Positions 27,188 through 36,237 of a stretch of 64,000 nt of DNA are shown here, piece by piece. The position numbers and the translations under genes were made by a program. Every line of letters begins with the position of its first letter. Positions within the stretch are counted from its first letter, which is position 1. The stretch comes from Herbaspirillum autotrophicum (GTDB taxonomy: Bacteria > Pseudomonadota > Gammaproteobacteria > Burkholderiales > Burkholderiaceae_D), in NCBI RefSeq assembly GCF_001189915.1, contig NZ_LFLS01000032.1:1-64000 (forward strand), read 5' to 3'. The notes below the pieces were generated by a model, which had not been told where the DNA came from, did no database searches, and saw nothing but the letters and a program-made list of their open reading frames with translations.

Positions 27188-28468
27188 TCAGCGGATCTTG
27201 AGGCGATAGCGCGCCGCGAGGGTGGCGATCACGCTCAGTACGGCACCGAAGATGACGAAGAAGCTGACGGCCAGCTTGTTGCCGGTCGACTGAATCAGCC
27301 AGGTAATGATGAGGCCGGCAAAGCCGCCGAAAATCATCACCGCGATGTTATAGCTGAGCGACATGCCGGTACCGCGGGTTTGCACCGGGAAGATATCCGA
27401 CAGCAGTGCCGGCATGGCGGCAAAGTAAGCAGTCATCAGGACGCCGATCACGATTTGCAGCAACAGCAAATTGCCGAAGGTCGGATTGCCGGTCAAGAAC
27501 ACGAACATCGGATACGTCATCACCACGAACAACACGCTGCTGGCCAGCATGAACGGGGTGCGGCCATATTGATCCGACAGCTTGCCGACGAGGGGCGACG
27601 CCAGCATCATGATCAGACCGGAAATCAGCGTGGCAGCGTACGACGACCATGCCGGCATGCCCAATTGCTTGATGGCATAGGTCGGCATGTACAAGGCCAG
27701 ATATACCGATACCGTCGCCATGATCACGCAGCCGGTGCCGATCAGCAGACGCTCCTTTTGTTGCGTGAACATGTCACGCAGCGGTGTTTCGGTACGCTCA
27801 GCAGCGGCGAATTCCGGCGACTCTTCCAGATGGCGGCGAATATAAAAGCCGGCTGGTCCGATCAGCAAACCGAACAGGAATGGAATGCGCCAGCCCCAGT
27901 CGTACAACTGTTCGACTGTCAGCCAGCCATTGAGGCCGGCGCCGAAGGCGGCTGCCAGCAGCAGGCTCAAGCCCTGGCTGGCGACCTGCCAGCTGGAAAA
28001 GAAGCCGCGTCGATGTGGCGCGTGTTCGACCAGAAATGCGGTCGAGCTGCCGAACTCGCCACCCGCCGAGAAACCCTGAATCAGGCGTGCCAGCACGATG
28101 CCGGCCGGTGCCCACAAACCGATGCTGGCATAGGTCGGCATGAAGGCGATCAGCGCGGTGCCGATGGTCATCAGCAGAATCGACAGCGACAGTGCGGCTT
28201 TGCGGCCGACGCGGTCAGAGTAGGCGCCAAGAATGACGGCGCCGAGCGGGCGCATGAAAAAGGACACACCGAAGGTGGCGAACGTCACCAACAGGGATAC
28301 GGTTTCATTGTCGGTCGGGAAGAACAGTTTGGCGATGACCACGGCGAAGGCGCCGTAAATCAGGATGTCGAACCATTCGAGCGCATTGCCGATGGACGAG
28401 GAAATAACGGCGCGCCATGCTTGCGGATGGATTTGATCCTGCTGGCTGTTGGTAGTACTGCTGGTCAT
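27188..28468 (-). CDS. MFS transporter of the metabolite:H+ symporter group
   Basis: Twelve-helix carrier of 426 residues. The N-terminus SSIGNALEWFDILIYGAFA, the loop SDRVGRKAAL and RLIQGFSAGGEFGSSTAFL are hallmarks of the MHS subfamily, which includes citrate, alpha-ketoglutarate and proline/betaine symporters. It is divergent from prpB across a 545-bp regulatory gap. A mono-, di- or tricarboxylate substrate linked to the methylcitrate pathway is a reasonable guess, but the sequence does not fix it. Confidence 0.85.
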   Translation of the reverse strand: MTSSTTNSQQDQIHPQAWRAVISSSIGNALEWFDILIYGAFAVVIAKLFFPTDNETVSLLVTFATFGVSFFMRPLGAVILGAYSDRVGRKAALSLSILLMTIGTALIAFMPTYASIGLWAPAGIVLARLIQGFSAGGEFGSSTAFLVEHAPHRRGFFSSWQVASQGLSLLLAAAFGAGLNGWLTVEQLYDWGWRIPFLFGLLIGPAGFYIRRHLEESPEFAAAERTETPLRDMFTQQKERLLIGTGCVIMATVSVYLALYMPTYAIKQLGMPAWSSYAATLISGLIMMLASPLVGKLSDQYGRTPFMLASSVLFVVMTYPMFVFLTGNPTFGNLLLLQIVIGVLMTAYFAAMPALLSDIFPVQTRGTGMSLSYNIAVMIFGGFAGLIITWLIQSTGNKLAVSFFVIFGAVLSVIATLAARYRLKIR

Positions 28469-28771
28469 GAAGTCTCCGGATAAGAGCGATGGGTACGGGG
28501 TCCCGGGTCGCGGGATGGGCGGCAGTCTGGGCTGCGTCAGATGGTTAGCGCAGATGCCGGTAATATTTCTGCTTGTTATTTGTTCTGATATTTATCCATA
28601 TTATTTCTAGGTAATGCGCGAGGGTAAGACGCGTAACGAGTCCTTGTCAATCGGCTATTGCATGGGCCTTCGCCGGCGAGGCTGAAACGCATTTGTCGCC
28701 ACCGCTCAGGACCGCATGACGTCGCTGTCATTGCATCGCGGCAGGGGGACAGAAGCGGTGTTGCAAAAGAA

Positions 28772-28810
28772 AATGCGGTGTTTCGCCGCATTGTTTCAAT
28801 TGTTTCAAAT
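28772..28810. promoter_or_regulatory. Candidate activator-binding region upstream of prpB
   Basis: A dyad AATGCGG-N7-CCGCATT at 28772-28792 is followed by a tandem direct repeat of TTGTTTCAA at 28791-28799 and 28800-28808. The block is about 165-205 bp before the predicted sigma-54 start of prpB, the usual distance for an enhancer. A PrpR-type activator is the likely ligand, by inference. Confidence 0.45.
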
Positions 28811-28949
28811 GCAACGTCGTCAGCAGGTAAATGGCATTGATCAGAAATGTTGTCGCTTATTTATCGCCGTGGATAAGCCGTTGATTTCATGAAATTTTGT
28901 CGTTGCCCGGCAGGAGCGCCGGCCGCAGATTCCCCGTTTTGGCCGCAGA

Positions 28950-28965
28950 TGGCACGGCCATTGCA
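28950..28965 (+). promoter_or_regulatory. sigma-54 promoter of prpB
   Basis: TGGCACGGCCATTGCA matches the full sigma-54 consensus (TGGCACG-N4-TTGCA) with GG and GC 10 bp apart. The predicted start is near 28976, 38 nt before the prpB ATG. The rest of the 545-bp gap shows a 12-bp palindrome ATTTCATGAAAT at 28884-28895 and no small gene. Confidence 0.8.
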
Positions 28966-29013
28966 ATAAAAGGAGCAATCACATCGGTGAAACAATTCTG
29001 TCAAAGGACTTTT

Positions 29014-29895
29014 ATGACTACCAATTCAAAAACCACCAAGCAGATTCTGCTCGAAAAGGTTAACGCGCGACGCGGCATGCTGGTGCCAGGCGCGTTCAAT
29101 GCCTTGTCGGCACGCGTCATCGCCGATCTCGGATTCGAGGCGCTGTACATCACCGGGGCCGGCGTCACCAACATGTATTTCGGCATGCCGGATCAAGGCT
29201 TCATCGGCCTCAATGAACTGGCTGACCACACCGCGCGTATCCGCGATGCGGTCGAGATTCCGCTGATCGTGGACGCCGACACCGGCTTCGGCAATGCGCT
29301 CAATGTGCGTCACACCATCCGTACGCTGGAGCGCGCCGGCGCCGATGCAGTGCAACTGGAAGATCAGGTATCGCCCAAGCGTTGCGGCCACTTCAATGGC
29401 AAGGAAGTGATTTCCTGTGCCGAGATGGTCGGCAAGATTCATGCGGCCGTTGATGCCCGCACCAATGAAGGCATGCTGATCATGGCGCGTACCGATGCGC
29501 GCAGTGTGCATGGTTTTGAAGATGCGATGGAGCGTGCTGCGCGCTATAGCGAAGCCGGCGCCGATATCCTGTTTGTGGAAGCGACCGAAACTGCCGAAGA
29601 AATTCGCCGCCTGCCGCAAGTGCTGGACAAGCCGCAATTGGTCAATCTGGTGATCGGCGGCAAGACCCCGATTTTCAGCGCGGATGAATTGGCCGGCATG
29701 GGCTATGGCATCGTGTTGTACGCCAATGCCGCGTTGCAGGGTGCGGTGGCCGGCATGCAAAAGGCGCTGACCGTGCTGCGCGATACGCACCGTCTCGATG
29801 AAGACCCGAATTTCGTGACGCCGTTTGCCGAGCGTCAGCGTCTGGTCAACAAGCCGATGTTCGATTTGCTGGAAAAAAAGTACAGCGACAAATGA
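29014..29895 (+). CDS. prpB: PrpB-like lyase of the isocitrate lyase/PEP mutase superfamily (probable 2-methylisocitrate lyase)
   Basis: TIM-barrel lyase of 293 residues, close to the 296 of E. coli PrpB. The catalytic loop is PKRCGH, the methylisocitrate lyase form; true isocitrate lyases have KKCGH. The metal-binding aspartates are in VDADTGFGN and the glutamate in QLEDQV. Expected reaction: 2-methylisocitrate to pyruvate plus succinate. Some segments (ILFVEATET, IGGKTPIFS) look more like general oxaloacetate decarboxylase or PEP mutase relatives than E. coli PrpB, so the role rests partly on the prpC-prpD-prpE context. AAAGGA precedes the ATG. Confidence 0.78.
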   Translation: MTTNSKTTKQILLEKVNARRGMLVPGAFNALSARVIADLGFEALYITGAGVTNMYFGMPDQGFIGLNELADHTARIRDAVEIPLIVDADTGFGNALNVRHTIRTLERAGADAVQLEDQVSPKRCGHFNGKEVISCAEMVGKIHAAVDARTNEGMLIMARTDARSVHGFEDAMERAARYSEAGADILFVEATETAEEIRRLPQVLDKPQLVNLVIGGKTPIFSADELAGMGYGIVLYANAALQGAVAGMQKALTVLRDTHRLDEDPNFVTPFAERQRLVNKPMFDLLEKKYSDK

Positions 29896-29965
29896 TAGCC
29901 GGCCGCGCCCGTCATGAACCTGGCGGCGCGACCGTCCAAGCCGATAACACTGGAAGGAGATTGTA

Positions 29966-31120
29966 ATGAGCGAGCAACAAGCAGCAGGTTTCAAACCAAA
30001 AAAATCCGTCGCGCTGTCTGGCGTCACTGCCGGTAACACCGCACTGTGTACCGTGGGCAAGACCGGTAACGACCTGCACTACCGCGGCTATGACATTCTG
30101 GATGTGGCCGACAGCTGTGAATTCGAAGAAATCGCCCATCTGCTGGTGCACGGCAAGTTGCCGACCGCAGCCGAACTGAAGGCATACAAGATCAAACTCA
30201 AGGCCTTGCGCGGTGTCCCTGCCAACGTCAAGACTGCACTCGAAAGCTTGCCGGCATCATCGCACCCGATGGATGTCATGCGTACAGGTGTGTCGGTGCT
30301 GGGCTGTGTGCTGCCGGAAAAAGATGACCACAATACGCCGGGCGCACGCGATATCGCGGATCGCCTGATGGCCTCGCTGGGGTCGATGTTGTTGTACTGG
30401 TATCACTTCAGCCATAACGGCAAGCGCATCGAAGTCGAAACCGACGACGAATCGATCGGCGCCCATTTCCTGCATTTGCTGCATGGCAAGAAGCCGTCGG
30501 CGCTGTGGGAAAAGGCCATGCATACCTCGCTGATCCTGTACGCAGAGCATGAATTCAACGCTTCGACCTTTACCGGCCGCGTCATTGCCGGCACCGGTTC
30601 CGACATGCATTCCGCCATCACCGGCGCGATTGGCGCGCTGCGCGGCCCCAAGCATGGCGGCGCCAACGAAGTGGCGTTTGAAATCCAGAAACGTTACGAC
30701 AATCCGGACGAAGCGGAAGCCGATATCAAGCGTCGCGTCGAAAACAAGGAAGTCGTGATCGGTTTCGGTCATCCGGTGTACACCATCTCCGACCCGCGCA
30801 ACAAGGTCATCAAGGAGGTGGCGCGCAATCTGTCCAATGATGCCGGCTCGCTGAAGATGTTTGACATTGCCGAACGTCTGGAAACGGTAATGTGGGACAT
30901 CAAGAAAATGTTCCCGAATCTGGACTGGTTCTCGGCCGTGTCGTATCACATGATGGGCGTACCGACTGCCATGTTTACGCCATTGTTCGTGATTGCCCGT
31001 ACTTCGGGCTGGGCTGCGCATATCATCGAACAGCGCATCGACAACAAGATCATTCGTCCGTCGGCCAATTATGTCGGCCCGGAAGATCTGAAGTTCGTGC
31101 CGATCGATCAGCGCAAGTAG
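29966..31120 (+). CDS. prpC: 2-Methylcitrate synthase
   Basis: Citrate-synthase-fold enzyme of 384 residues that condenses propionyl-CoA with oxaloacetate. LALSGV-like opening ([20 protein letters not shown]), [17 protein letters not shown] and [13 protein letters not shown] hold the family motifs, with catalytic histidines in the last two. The N-terminus and overall length fit PrpC better than GltA. It lies 70 nt after prpB with GGAGATTG upstream. It is likely in the sigma-54-driven operon. Confidence 0.93.
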   Translation: MSEQQAAGFKPKKSVALSGVTAGNTALCTVGKTGNDLHYRGYDILDVADSCEFEEIAHLLVHGKLPTAAELKAYKIKLKALRGVPANVKTALESLPASSHPMDVMRTGVSVLGCVLPEKDDHNTPGARDIADRLMASLGSMLLYWYHFSHNGKRIEVETDDESIGAHFLHLLHGKKPSALWEKAMHTSLILYAEHEFNASTFTGRVIAGTGSDMHSAITGAIGALRGPKHGGANEVAFEIQKRYDNPDEAEADIKRRVENKEVVIGFGHPVYTISDPRNKVIKEVARNLSNDAGSLKMFDIAERLETVMWDIKKMFPNLDWFSAVSYHMMGVPTAMFTPLFVIARTSGWAAHIIEQRIDNKIIRPSANYVGPEDLKFVPIDQRK

Positions 31121-31153
31121 GCAGCCGCAGCGGCAGTAAAAAGTGGTGTGTGT

Positions 31154-31193
31154 ATCAGGGGATTTGGTAATATGCGGTCCATTATCCCCTGAT
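31154..31193. repeat. Long-armed inverted repeat between prpC and the lipoprotein gene
   Basis: Perfect 10-bp arms ATCAGGGGAT (31154-31163) and ATCCCCTGAT (31184-31193) with a 20-nt loop. No T-run follows, so it may be an mRNA-stabilising stem or an operator, not a standard terminator. Confidence 0.55.
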
Positions 31194-31209
31194 CAATTGC
31201 ACTGGAATC

Positions 31210-31608
31210 ATGATGAATGCTCTGAAACTCTCTTTCGCCCTGACCTTGCCTGCGCTGCTGGCAGCCTGCGCTTCCTCGCCATTGCCGATTGCCGAAACCA
31301 AACCGGCACCGATTGCGGCCTTGCCGGTGGCGATCCAGCCAGCCTGGGCAGCGAGCCTGAAGACCGGCAATTTTTCCTGCGACATGGGCAACCGGGTGGA
31401 CGTCAAGTTCGAAGACAAAAGCAACGAAAGCATGACGCTGGTCTGGAAGGGCAGCAGCTACAAGATGACATCGGTATCGACATCGACCGGCGCCTTGCGC
31501 TTTGAAAACAAGGGCGATGGTCTGGTCTGGATTCAGATCCCGGCCAAATCGATGTTGCTCAATGCCAAGCTTGGTCAGCAACTGGCCAATGAATGCAAGG
31601 TCAGATAA
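31210..31608 (+). CDS. MliC-like lipoprotein (C-type lysozyme inhibitor family)
   Basis: Lipoprotein of 132 residues with lipobox LLAAC (processing at about Cys20). After a Pro/Ala linker comes a MliC-type beta-barrel domain: NFSCDMGNRVDVKFED, a central LVWKGSSYKMTSVSTSTGAL, and a C-terminal cysteine in NECKVR that can pair with the first. The variant IPAKSMLL replaces the usual KG-x-A-x-L loop, so lysozyme inhibition is uncertain. It sits between prpC and prpD, which is unusual for this family. Confidence 0.65.
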   Translation: MMNALKLSFALTLPALLAACASSPLPIAETKPAPIAALPVAIQPAWAASLKTGNFSCDMGNRVDVKFEDKSNESMTLVWKGSSYKMTSVSTSTGALRFENKGDGLVWIQIPAKSMLLNAKLGQQLANECKVR

Positions 31609-31680
31609 CAGCGCCTGTCCGGCAGCATAAAACTGGCCCGGGCGGCGCGTTATTTTCATTTTTCAGTGAATGGAAAAAAC

Positions 31681-33132
31681 ATGTCCGGGTCTGTTGCCAA
31701 GGGTCGTCCCAAGTATGATCAGGTACTGGTCGATATCGTCGACTATGTCACCCGATACAAGATTGTTTCGAAAGTTGCCTACGATACGGCCCGCAATTGC
31801 CTGATCGATACCTTGGGCTGCGGTCTCGAAGCTCTCACCTATCCCGCCTGTAAAAAACTGATGGGGCCGCTGGTGCCGGGCACCATCGTGCCCAATGGCG
31901 CGCGCGTCCCGGGCACCCGGTTTCAGCTTGATCCGGTGCAGGCGGCATTCAATATCGGCGCCATGATCCGCTGGCTCGATTTCAACGATACCTGGCTGGC
32001 AGCGGAGTGGGGTCATCCCTCCGATAATCTGGGCGGCATCCTGGCGACTGCCGACTGGTTGTCGCGCAATGCCGTGGCCGCCGGCAAGCCACCGCTCAGC
32101 ATGAAAGACGTGCTGGGCGCGATGATCAAGGCGCACGAAATCCAGGGCTGTATTGCGCTTGAGAATTCCTTCAATAAAGTGGGATTGGATCATGTGGTGC
32201 TGGTCAAGGTGGCATCGACGGCGGTGGTCGCCGGCATGCTCGGGCTGAGCCGCGAAGAAATTCTCAATGCGGTATCGCTGGCGTGGGTCGACGGGCAATC
32301 GCTGCGCACCTATCGCCATGCGCCGAATGCCGGTTCACGCAAATCGTGGGCGGCTGGCGACGCCACCTCGCGCGCGGTGCGTCTGGCATTGATCGCCCAG
32401 ACCGGCGAGATGGGTTATCCCTCCGTATTGACGGCCAAAACCTGGGGCTTTTACGACGTGTCGTTCAAGGGTCAGCCATTCGTATTCCAGCGCAAGTACG
32501 CTTCCTATGTAATGGAAAACGTGTTGTTCAAAATTTCCTTCCCGGCCGAGTTCCACGCGCAGACCGCGGCAGAAGCGGCAATGACGCTGCACGCCCAACT
32601 GCGCAAGGCAGGTCGCCAGGCCGAAGATATCCGCAAGATCACGATCCGCACCCATGAAGCCTGCCTGCGCATCATCGATAAACAGGGACCGTTGAATAAT
32701 CCGGCGGACCGCGATCACTGCATTCAATACATGGTGGCAGTCCCCCTGATTTTCGGCCGGCTGACGGCTGCCGATTACGAAGATGCGGTGGCCGGCGACA
32801 AGCGCATCGATGTCTTGCGCAGCAAGATTGTCTGCGTTGAAGATCCTGCTTACACCAGGGATTATCACGATCCGGCCAAGCGGTCGATTGCCAATGCGCT
32901 GACGATTGAATTCAAGGATGGCAAGCAATTCAAGGAAGTGGTGGTGGAATATCCGATTGGTCATGCGCGCCGTCGCCAGGAAGGCATTCCGCTGCTGGAA
33001 CAAAAATTCAAGACCAATCTGGCGCGCCAGTTCCCGCCGCGCCAACAACAACAGATTCTGGATGTCTCGCTCAACCAGAAAAAACTCGAAGCGATGTCAG
33101 TCAACGATTATGTGGATCTGTATGTGATCTGA
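31681..33132 (+). CDS. prpD: 2-Methylcitrate dehydratase
   Basis: MmgE/PrpD-family dehydratase of 483 residues, exactly the length of E. coli PrpD. The opening GRPKYDQVLVDIVDYV aligns with it. Other family segments are WLDFNDTWLAAEWGHPSDN, HEIQGCIALENSFNKVGLDH and SRKSWAAGDATSRAVRLA. It converts 2-methylcitrate to 2-methyl-cis-aconitate (and possibly hydrates it, as in E. coli). The ATG at 31681 follows GGAAAAAAC; an ATG at 31666 would add five residues. No acnD or prpF is present, consistent with use of PrpD. Confidence 0.93.
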   Translation: MSGSVAKGRPKYDQVLVDIVDYVTRYKIVSKVAYDTARNCLIDTLGCGLEALTYPACKKLMGPLVPGTIVPNGARVPGTRFQLDPVQAAFNIGAMIRWLDFNDTWLAAEWGHPSDNLGGILATADWLSRNAVAAGKPPLSMKDVLGAMIKAHEIQGCIALENSFNKVGLDHVVLVKVASTAVVAGMLGLSREEILNAVSLAWVDGQSLRTYRHAPNAGSRKSWAAGDATSRAVRLALIAQTGEMGYPSVLTAKTWGFYDVSFKGQPFVFQRKYASYVMENVLFKISFPAEFHAQTAAEAAMTLHAQLRKAGRQAEDIRKITIRTHEACLRIIDKQGPLNNPADRDHCIQYMVAVPLIFGRLTAADYEDAVAGDKRIDVLRSKIVCVEDPAYTRDYHDPAKRSIANALTIEFKDGKQFKEVVVEYPIGHARRRQEGIPLLEQKFKTNLARQFPPRQQQQILDVSLNQKKLEAMSVNDYVDLYVI

Positions 33133-33222
33133 GCGTGATCCGAGCTTTGCCGGTGACAGCGGATTGCGCATCTGACGGATGCCGGGCCGGTGGCTTTTTC
33201 GTGCGCGTCGATAACGCGAAAT

Positions 33223-33258
33223 TCTCTTGCATCTCTTTGTTTTGCAAGGGATTTTTTT
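33223..33258 (+). terminator. Probable terminator after prpD
   Basis: Stem TCTCTTGCA/TGCAAGGGA (9 pairs, one G-T) with an 11-nt loop, followed directly by TTTTTT. This suggests that prpE is expressed at least partly on its own. Confidence 0.6.
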
Positions 33259-33363
33259 GTGATCCGTTCAGTTTTGCGTAAGCTTGAAATGGGACACTGC
33301 ATGCAGAAAAAGCAGCACACAGATGCGGCTTGCACGACAGACATACTACGATGAGGAGATCCC

Positions 33364-35274
33364 ATGAATTTCGACAGTTTTTACCGGCAATCAATCGACG
33401 ATCCGAACACCTTCTGGGCGAACGAAGCGCGTCGCATCGACTGGCACCAGCCCTTCACCAACACCCTGGATTATTCGCGGCCGCCATTCGCGCGTTGGTT
33501 CATCGACGGTCAAACCAACCTGTGTCATAACGCGATTGACCGCCACTTGCCGGCCCGTGCCGAACAGGCGGCACTGATCGCGATCTCGACGGAAACCGGT
33601 ACTGAAAAAACCTACTCGTTCGGCGCATTGCACGCCGAAGTCAATCGCATGGCAGCGATCATGCTGGCGCAAGGTGTAGCACAAGGCGACCGTGTTTTGA
33701 TCTATATGCCGATGATTGCGGAAGCAGTGTTTGCCATGCTGGCATGCGCCCGTATCGGCGCCGTGCATTCCGTGGTGTTCGGCGGCTTTGCGTCGAACAG
33801 CCTGGCCAGCCGGATTGATGATGCGCAACCGAAACTGATCGTGTCGGCCGACGCCGGTTCGCGCGGCGGCAAAGTAGTAGCTTATAAGGGGTTGCTGGAT
33901 GAGGCGATTCGTCTGGCGCAACACAAGCCGGCGCACGTCTTGCTGGTGGATCGCGGTCTGGCCGAGATGCCGCGCACGGCTGGCCGCGATCTCGACTACA
34001 GCGCGTTGCGTCAGCAATATCTGGATGCGCAAGTGCCGGTGACCTGGCTGGAGTCGAATCAGCCTTCGTATATTCTGTACACCTCCGGCACCACCGGCAA
34101 ACCGAAAGGGGTGCAGCGTGACGTCGGCGGTTATGCGGTGGCGCTGGCGGCGTCGATGCAGCATGTGTTTTGCGGCAATCCCGGTGAGGCCTATTTCTGT
34201 ACTTCGGATATCGGTTGGGTGGTCGGTCATTCCTATATTGTGTATGGTCCGCTGATTGCCGGCATGGCCACCGTGTTGTATGAGGGCTTGCCGGTACTGG
34301 CGCGCGCGGCCGGCGAGGCGCAGGCCGATGCCGGTATCTGGTGGCGCATTGTCGAAAAATACAAGGTCACCCGCATGTTTTCGGCACCGACCGCGATTCG
34401 CGTATTGAAGAAGCAGCCGCCGGAATTCATGAGCAAGTACGATCTGTCATCATTGAAGGCGTTGTATCTGGCCGGCGAGCCGCTGGATGAAACCACCTCC
34501 AGCTGGATTTCCTCGGCCTTGCAGGTACCAATCATCGATAACTACTGGCAAACCGAAAGCGGCTGGCCGATCTTGTCGATTGCCAAGGGCATCGAAGACA
34601 AGCCAACCAAACTGGGCAGCCCCGGCGTGCCGCTGTATGGCTACCGCATGCACATCATCGATGAAGCCACGGGTGAGGCATGCGGACCCAATCAAAAGGG
34701 CGTGGTGACGATTGAAGGGCCGCTGCCGCCCGGTTGCATGCAGACCATCTATGGTGACGATGAACGCTTCGTCAAAACCTATTGGTCCAATTTCCCGCGC
34801 ATGGCGTATTCGACGTTTGACTGGGGCATTCGCGACGAAGACGGGTATTACTTCATCCTCGGCCGCACCGACGATGTCATCAATGTGGCCGGCCACCGGC
34901 TGGGGACGCGGGAAATTGAAGAGAGCATTTCATCGCATCCGAATGTGTCGGAAGTGGCCGTGGTCGGCGTGGAAGACAAACTCAAAGGGCAGGTCGCGAT
35001 TGCCTTCGTGATCCCCAAAAATGCCGACAGTACCGCCAGCAAGGAACAGAAGCAGGCTTTCGAGGCCGAAGTGATGCGGGTGGTCGACAAACAGATCGGC
35101 GCAGTCGGGCGTCCGGCCCGGGTGCTGGTGGTAAGCCTGTTGCCCAAGACCCGTTCCGGCAAGTTGTTGCGGCGTTCGATTCAGGCCATCTGCGAAGGCC
35201 GCGATCCGGGCGACCTGACCACCATCGAAGATCCGACCTCGTTGCAGCAAATCCGGCAAGCGCTGGAAAACTGA
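33364..35274 (+). CDS. prpE: Propionyl-CoA synthetase
   Basis: AMP-forming acyl-CoA synthetase of 636 residues (E. coli PrpE 628). It shows high visible similarity along its length: PPFARWFIDGQTNLCHNAID, the P-loop YTSGTTGKPKGVQRD, DNYWQTESGWP, and the C-terminal acetylation/adenylation lysine motif PKTRSGKLLRR. It activates propionate for PrpC. The start follows GAGGAG by 7 nt. The gene is 231 nt after prpD and has its own downstream hairpin. Confidence 0.95.
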   Translation: MNFDSFYRQSIDDPNTFWANEARRIDWHQPFTNTLDYSRPPFARWFIDGQTNLCHNAIDRHLPARAEQAALIAISTETGTEKTYSFGALHAEVNRMAAIMLAQGVAQGDRVLIYMPMIAEAVFAMLACARIGAVHSVVFGGFASNSLASRIDDAQPKLIVSADAGSRGGKVVAYKGLLDEAIRLAQHKPAHVLLVDRGLAEMPRTAGRDLDYSALRQQYLDAQVPVTWLESNQPSYILYTSGTTGKPKGVQRDVGGYAVALAASMQHVFCGNPGEAYFCTSDIGWVVGHSYIVYGPLIAGMATVLYEGLPVLARAAGEAQADAGIWWRIVEKYKVTRMFSAPTAIRVLKKQPPEFMSKYDLSSLKALYLAGEPLDETTSSWISSALQVPIIDNYWQTESGWPILSIAKGIEDKPTKLGSPGVPLYGYRMHIIDEATGEACGPNQKGVVTIEGPLPPGCMQTIYGDDERFVKTYWSNFPRMAYSTFDWGIRDEDGYYFILGRTDDVINVAGHRLGTREIEESISSHPNVSEVAVVGVEDKLKGQVAIAFVIPKNADSTASKEQKQAFEAEVMRVVDKQIGAVGRPARVLVVSLLPKTRSGKLLRRSIQAICEGRDPGDLTTIEDPTSLQQIRQALEN

Positions 35275-35291
35275 AGCCGGTCCGGCAGTAT

Positions 35292-35325
35292 TTGGCGACG
35301 CCGCCGGCCGGGCGTCGCCAATTTG
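35292..35325 (+). terminator. Hairpin terminator after prpE
   Basis: Perfect 11-bp stem TTGGCGACGCC/GGCGTCGCCAA with an 8-nt GC-rich loop and a short TTT; 18 nt after the prpE stop. Confidence 0.6.
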
Positions 35326-35367
35326 GTTACACTACGGGTTTCCTCATTTCAGTTTCCGGCTGCAGAC

Positions 35368-35859
35368 ATGGCTAACCCGATTCGCAATGCAAGCACGGCC
35401 GACGCCGCTGCCATTTGCGCAATTTACAATCACTACGTCCTCAATACGACGATCAGTTTTGAAACCGAAGCCGTTGATACCGCAGAGATGGGCCGTCGTA
35501 TCGACGAGGTGGCGGCGCAATATCCATGGCTGGTATACGAAGAGCAGGGCCGCATACTCGGCTATGCCTACGCCATCAAGTGGAAACAGCGCGCCGCCTA
35601 TCGGCATTCGGTGGAGAGTTCGGTCTATCTGGCGCAGAACAGCGGCGGGCGCGGGGTCGGTTCGGCACTCTATACGGCGTTGCTGGAAGCATTGCAGCAA
35701 GCATCAGTGCATGCGGTGATGGGCGGCATCGTGCAACCCAATCCGGGCAGTGTCGCCTTGCATGAAAAGATGGGATTCGTCAAAGTGGCGCACTTCAGCC
35801 AGGTTGGCAAAAAATTTGATCAGTGGCTGGATGTGGCTTACTGGCAGCGTATTTTATAA
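35368..35859 (+). CDS. GNAT acetyltransferase, phosphinothricin/methionine-sulfoximine type
   Basis: N-acetyltransferase of 163 residues. The opening IRNASTADAAAICAIYNHYVLNT, the central GYAYAIKWKQRAAYRHSVESS and the acetyl-CoA loop GGRGVGSALYTALLE are those of the Pat/MddA group, which acetylates phosphinothricin, methionine sulfoximine or related amino-acid analogues. The physiological substrate is not known. The start at MANPIRN is preferred to an upstream in-frame ATG at 35323, which lies in the prpE terminator region. A small ORF follows 9 nt downstream. Confidence 0.82.
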   Translation: MANPIRNASTADAAAICAIYNHYVLNTTISFETEAVDTAEMGRRIDEVAAQYPWLVYEEQGRILGYAYAIKWKQRAAYRHSVESSVYLAQNSGGRGVGSALYTALLEALQQASVHAVMGGIVQPNPGSVALHEKMGFVKVAHFSQVGKKFDQWLDVAYWQRIL

Positions 35860-35868
35860 GGCCCAGAA

Positions 35869-36135
35869 ATGAGATCTACCCGCGCAACCGCCGCCATCGA
35901 CCGTTTGAATGTGCGCGCGGGGTCGCGCCAGTATTCCATGGCGCGCACTTCCGATGAACGTTTTATCCTGCTGCAGCGGACACCCGAAAACCCGGCCGAG
36001 AAACTGTGCGAAGCACTCGACCTCGACAGCTTCGTGCAATTCGTGAATGCCTACGGACCGCAAAAACCGAAGCGCGTCAGCAAGCTCGACGTCGCGTTTG
36101 AAAAGCAACTGAAGAAGAAAGACCCGGCGCAATAA
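35869..36135 (+). CDS. Small basic protein of unknown function
   Basis: Protein of 88 residues with no family that I recognise. It is basic at both ends (RSTRATAAIDRLNVRAGSRQYS, KRVSKLDVAFEKQLKKKD), has no signal peptide or membrane segment, and is predicted to be soluble. It starts 9 nt after the acetyltransferase with CCCAGAA upstream, so co-expression is likely. Codon usage resembles its neighbours, which supports a real gene. Confidence 0.6.
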   Translation: MRSTRATAAIDRLNVRAGSRQYSMARTSDERFILLQRTPENPAEKLCEALDLDSFVQFVNAYGPQKPKRVSKLDVAFEKQLKKKDPAQ

Positions 36136-36176
36136 CCGGCGGCGCGCAAGACGTTGCGCTGACGCTGTACCAATCA

Positions 36177-36210
36177 AAAACGGCTTCGTGTTGCACGAAG
36201 CCGTTTTGTC
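36177..36210. terminator. Bidirectional terminator between the small ORF and xthA
   Basis: Perfect 14-bp stem AAAACGGCTTCGTG/CACGAAGCCGTTTT with a 3-nt loop, with A- and T-runs on the two sides, placed between convergent genes. Confidence 0.9.
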
Positions 36211-36237
36211 GTTTTACAGAGCAGGTTCCAGAACCGG

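Noticed and set aside
33285-33310. GG-N10-GC element before prpE as a sigma-54 promoter
   Set aside because: TGGGAC and ATGCA deviate at important positions; too weak compared with the clear prpB and glnA elements.
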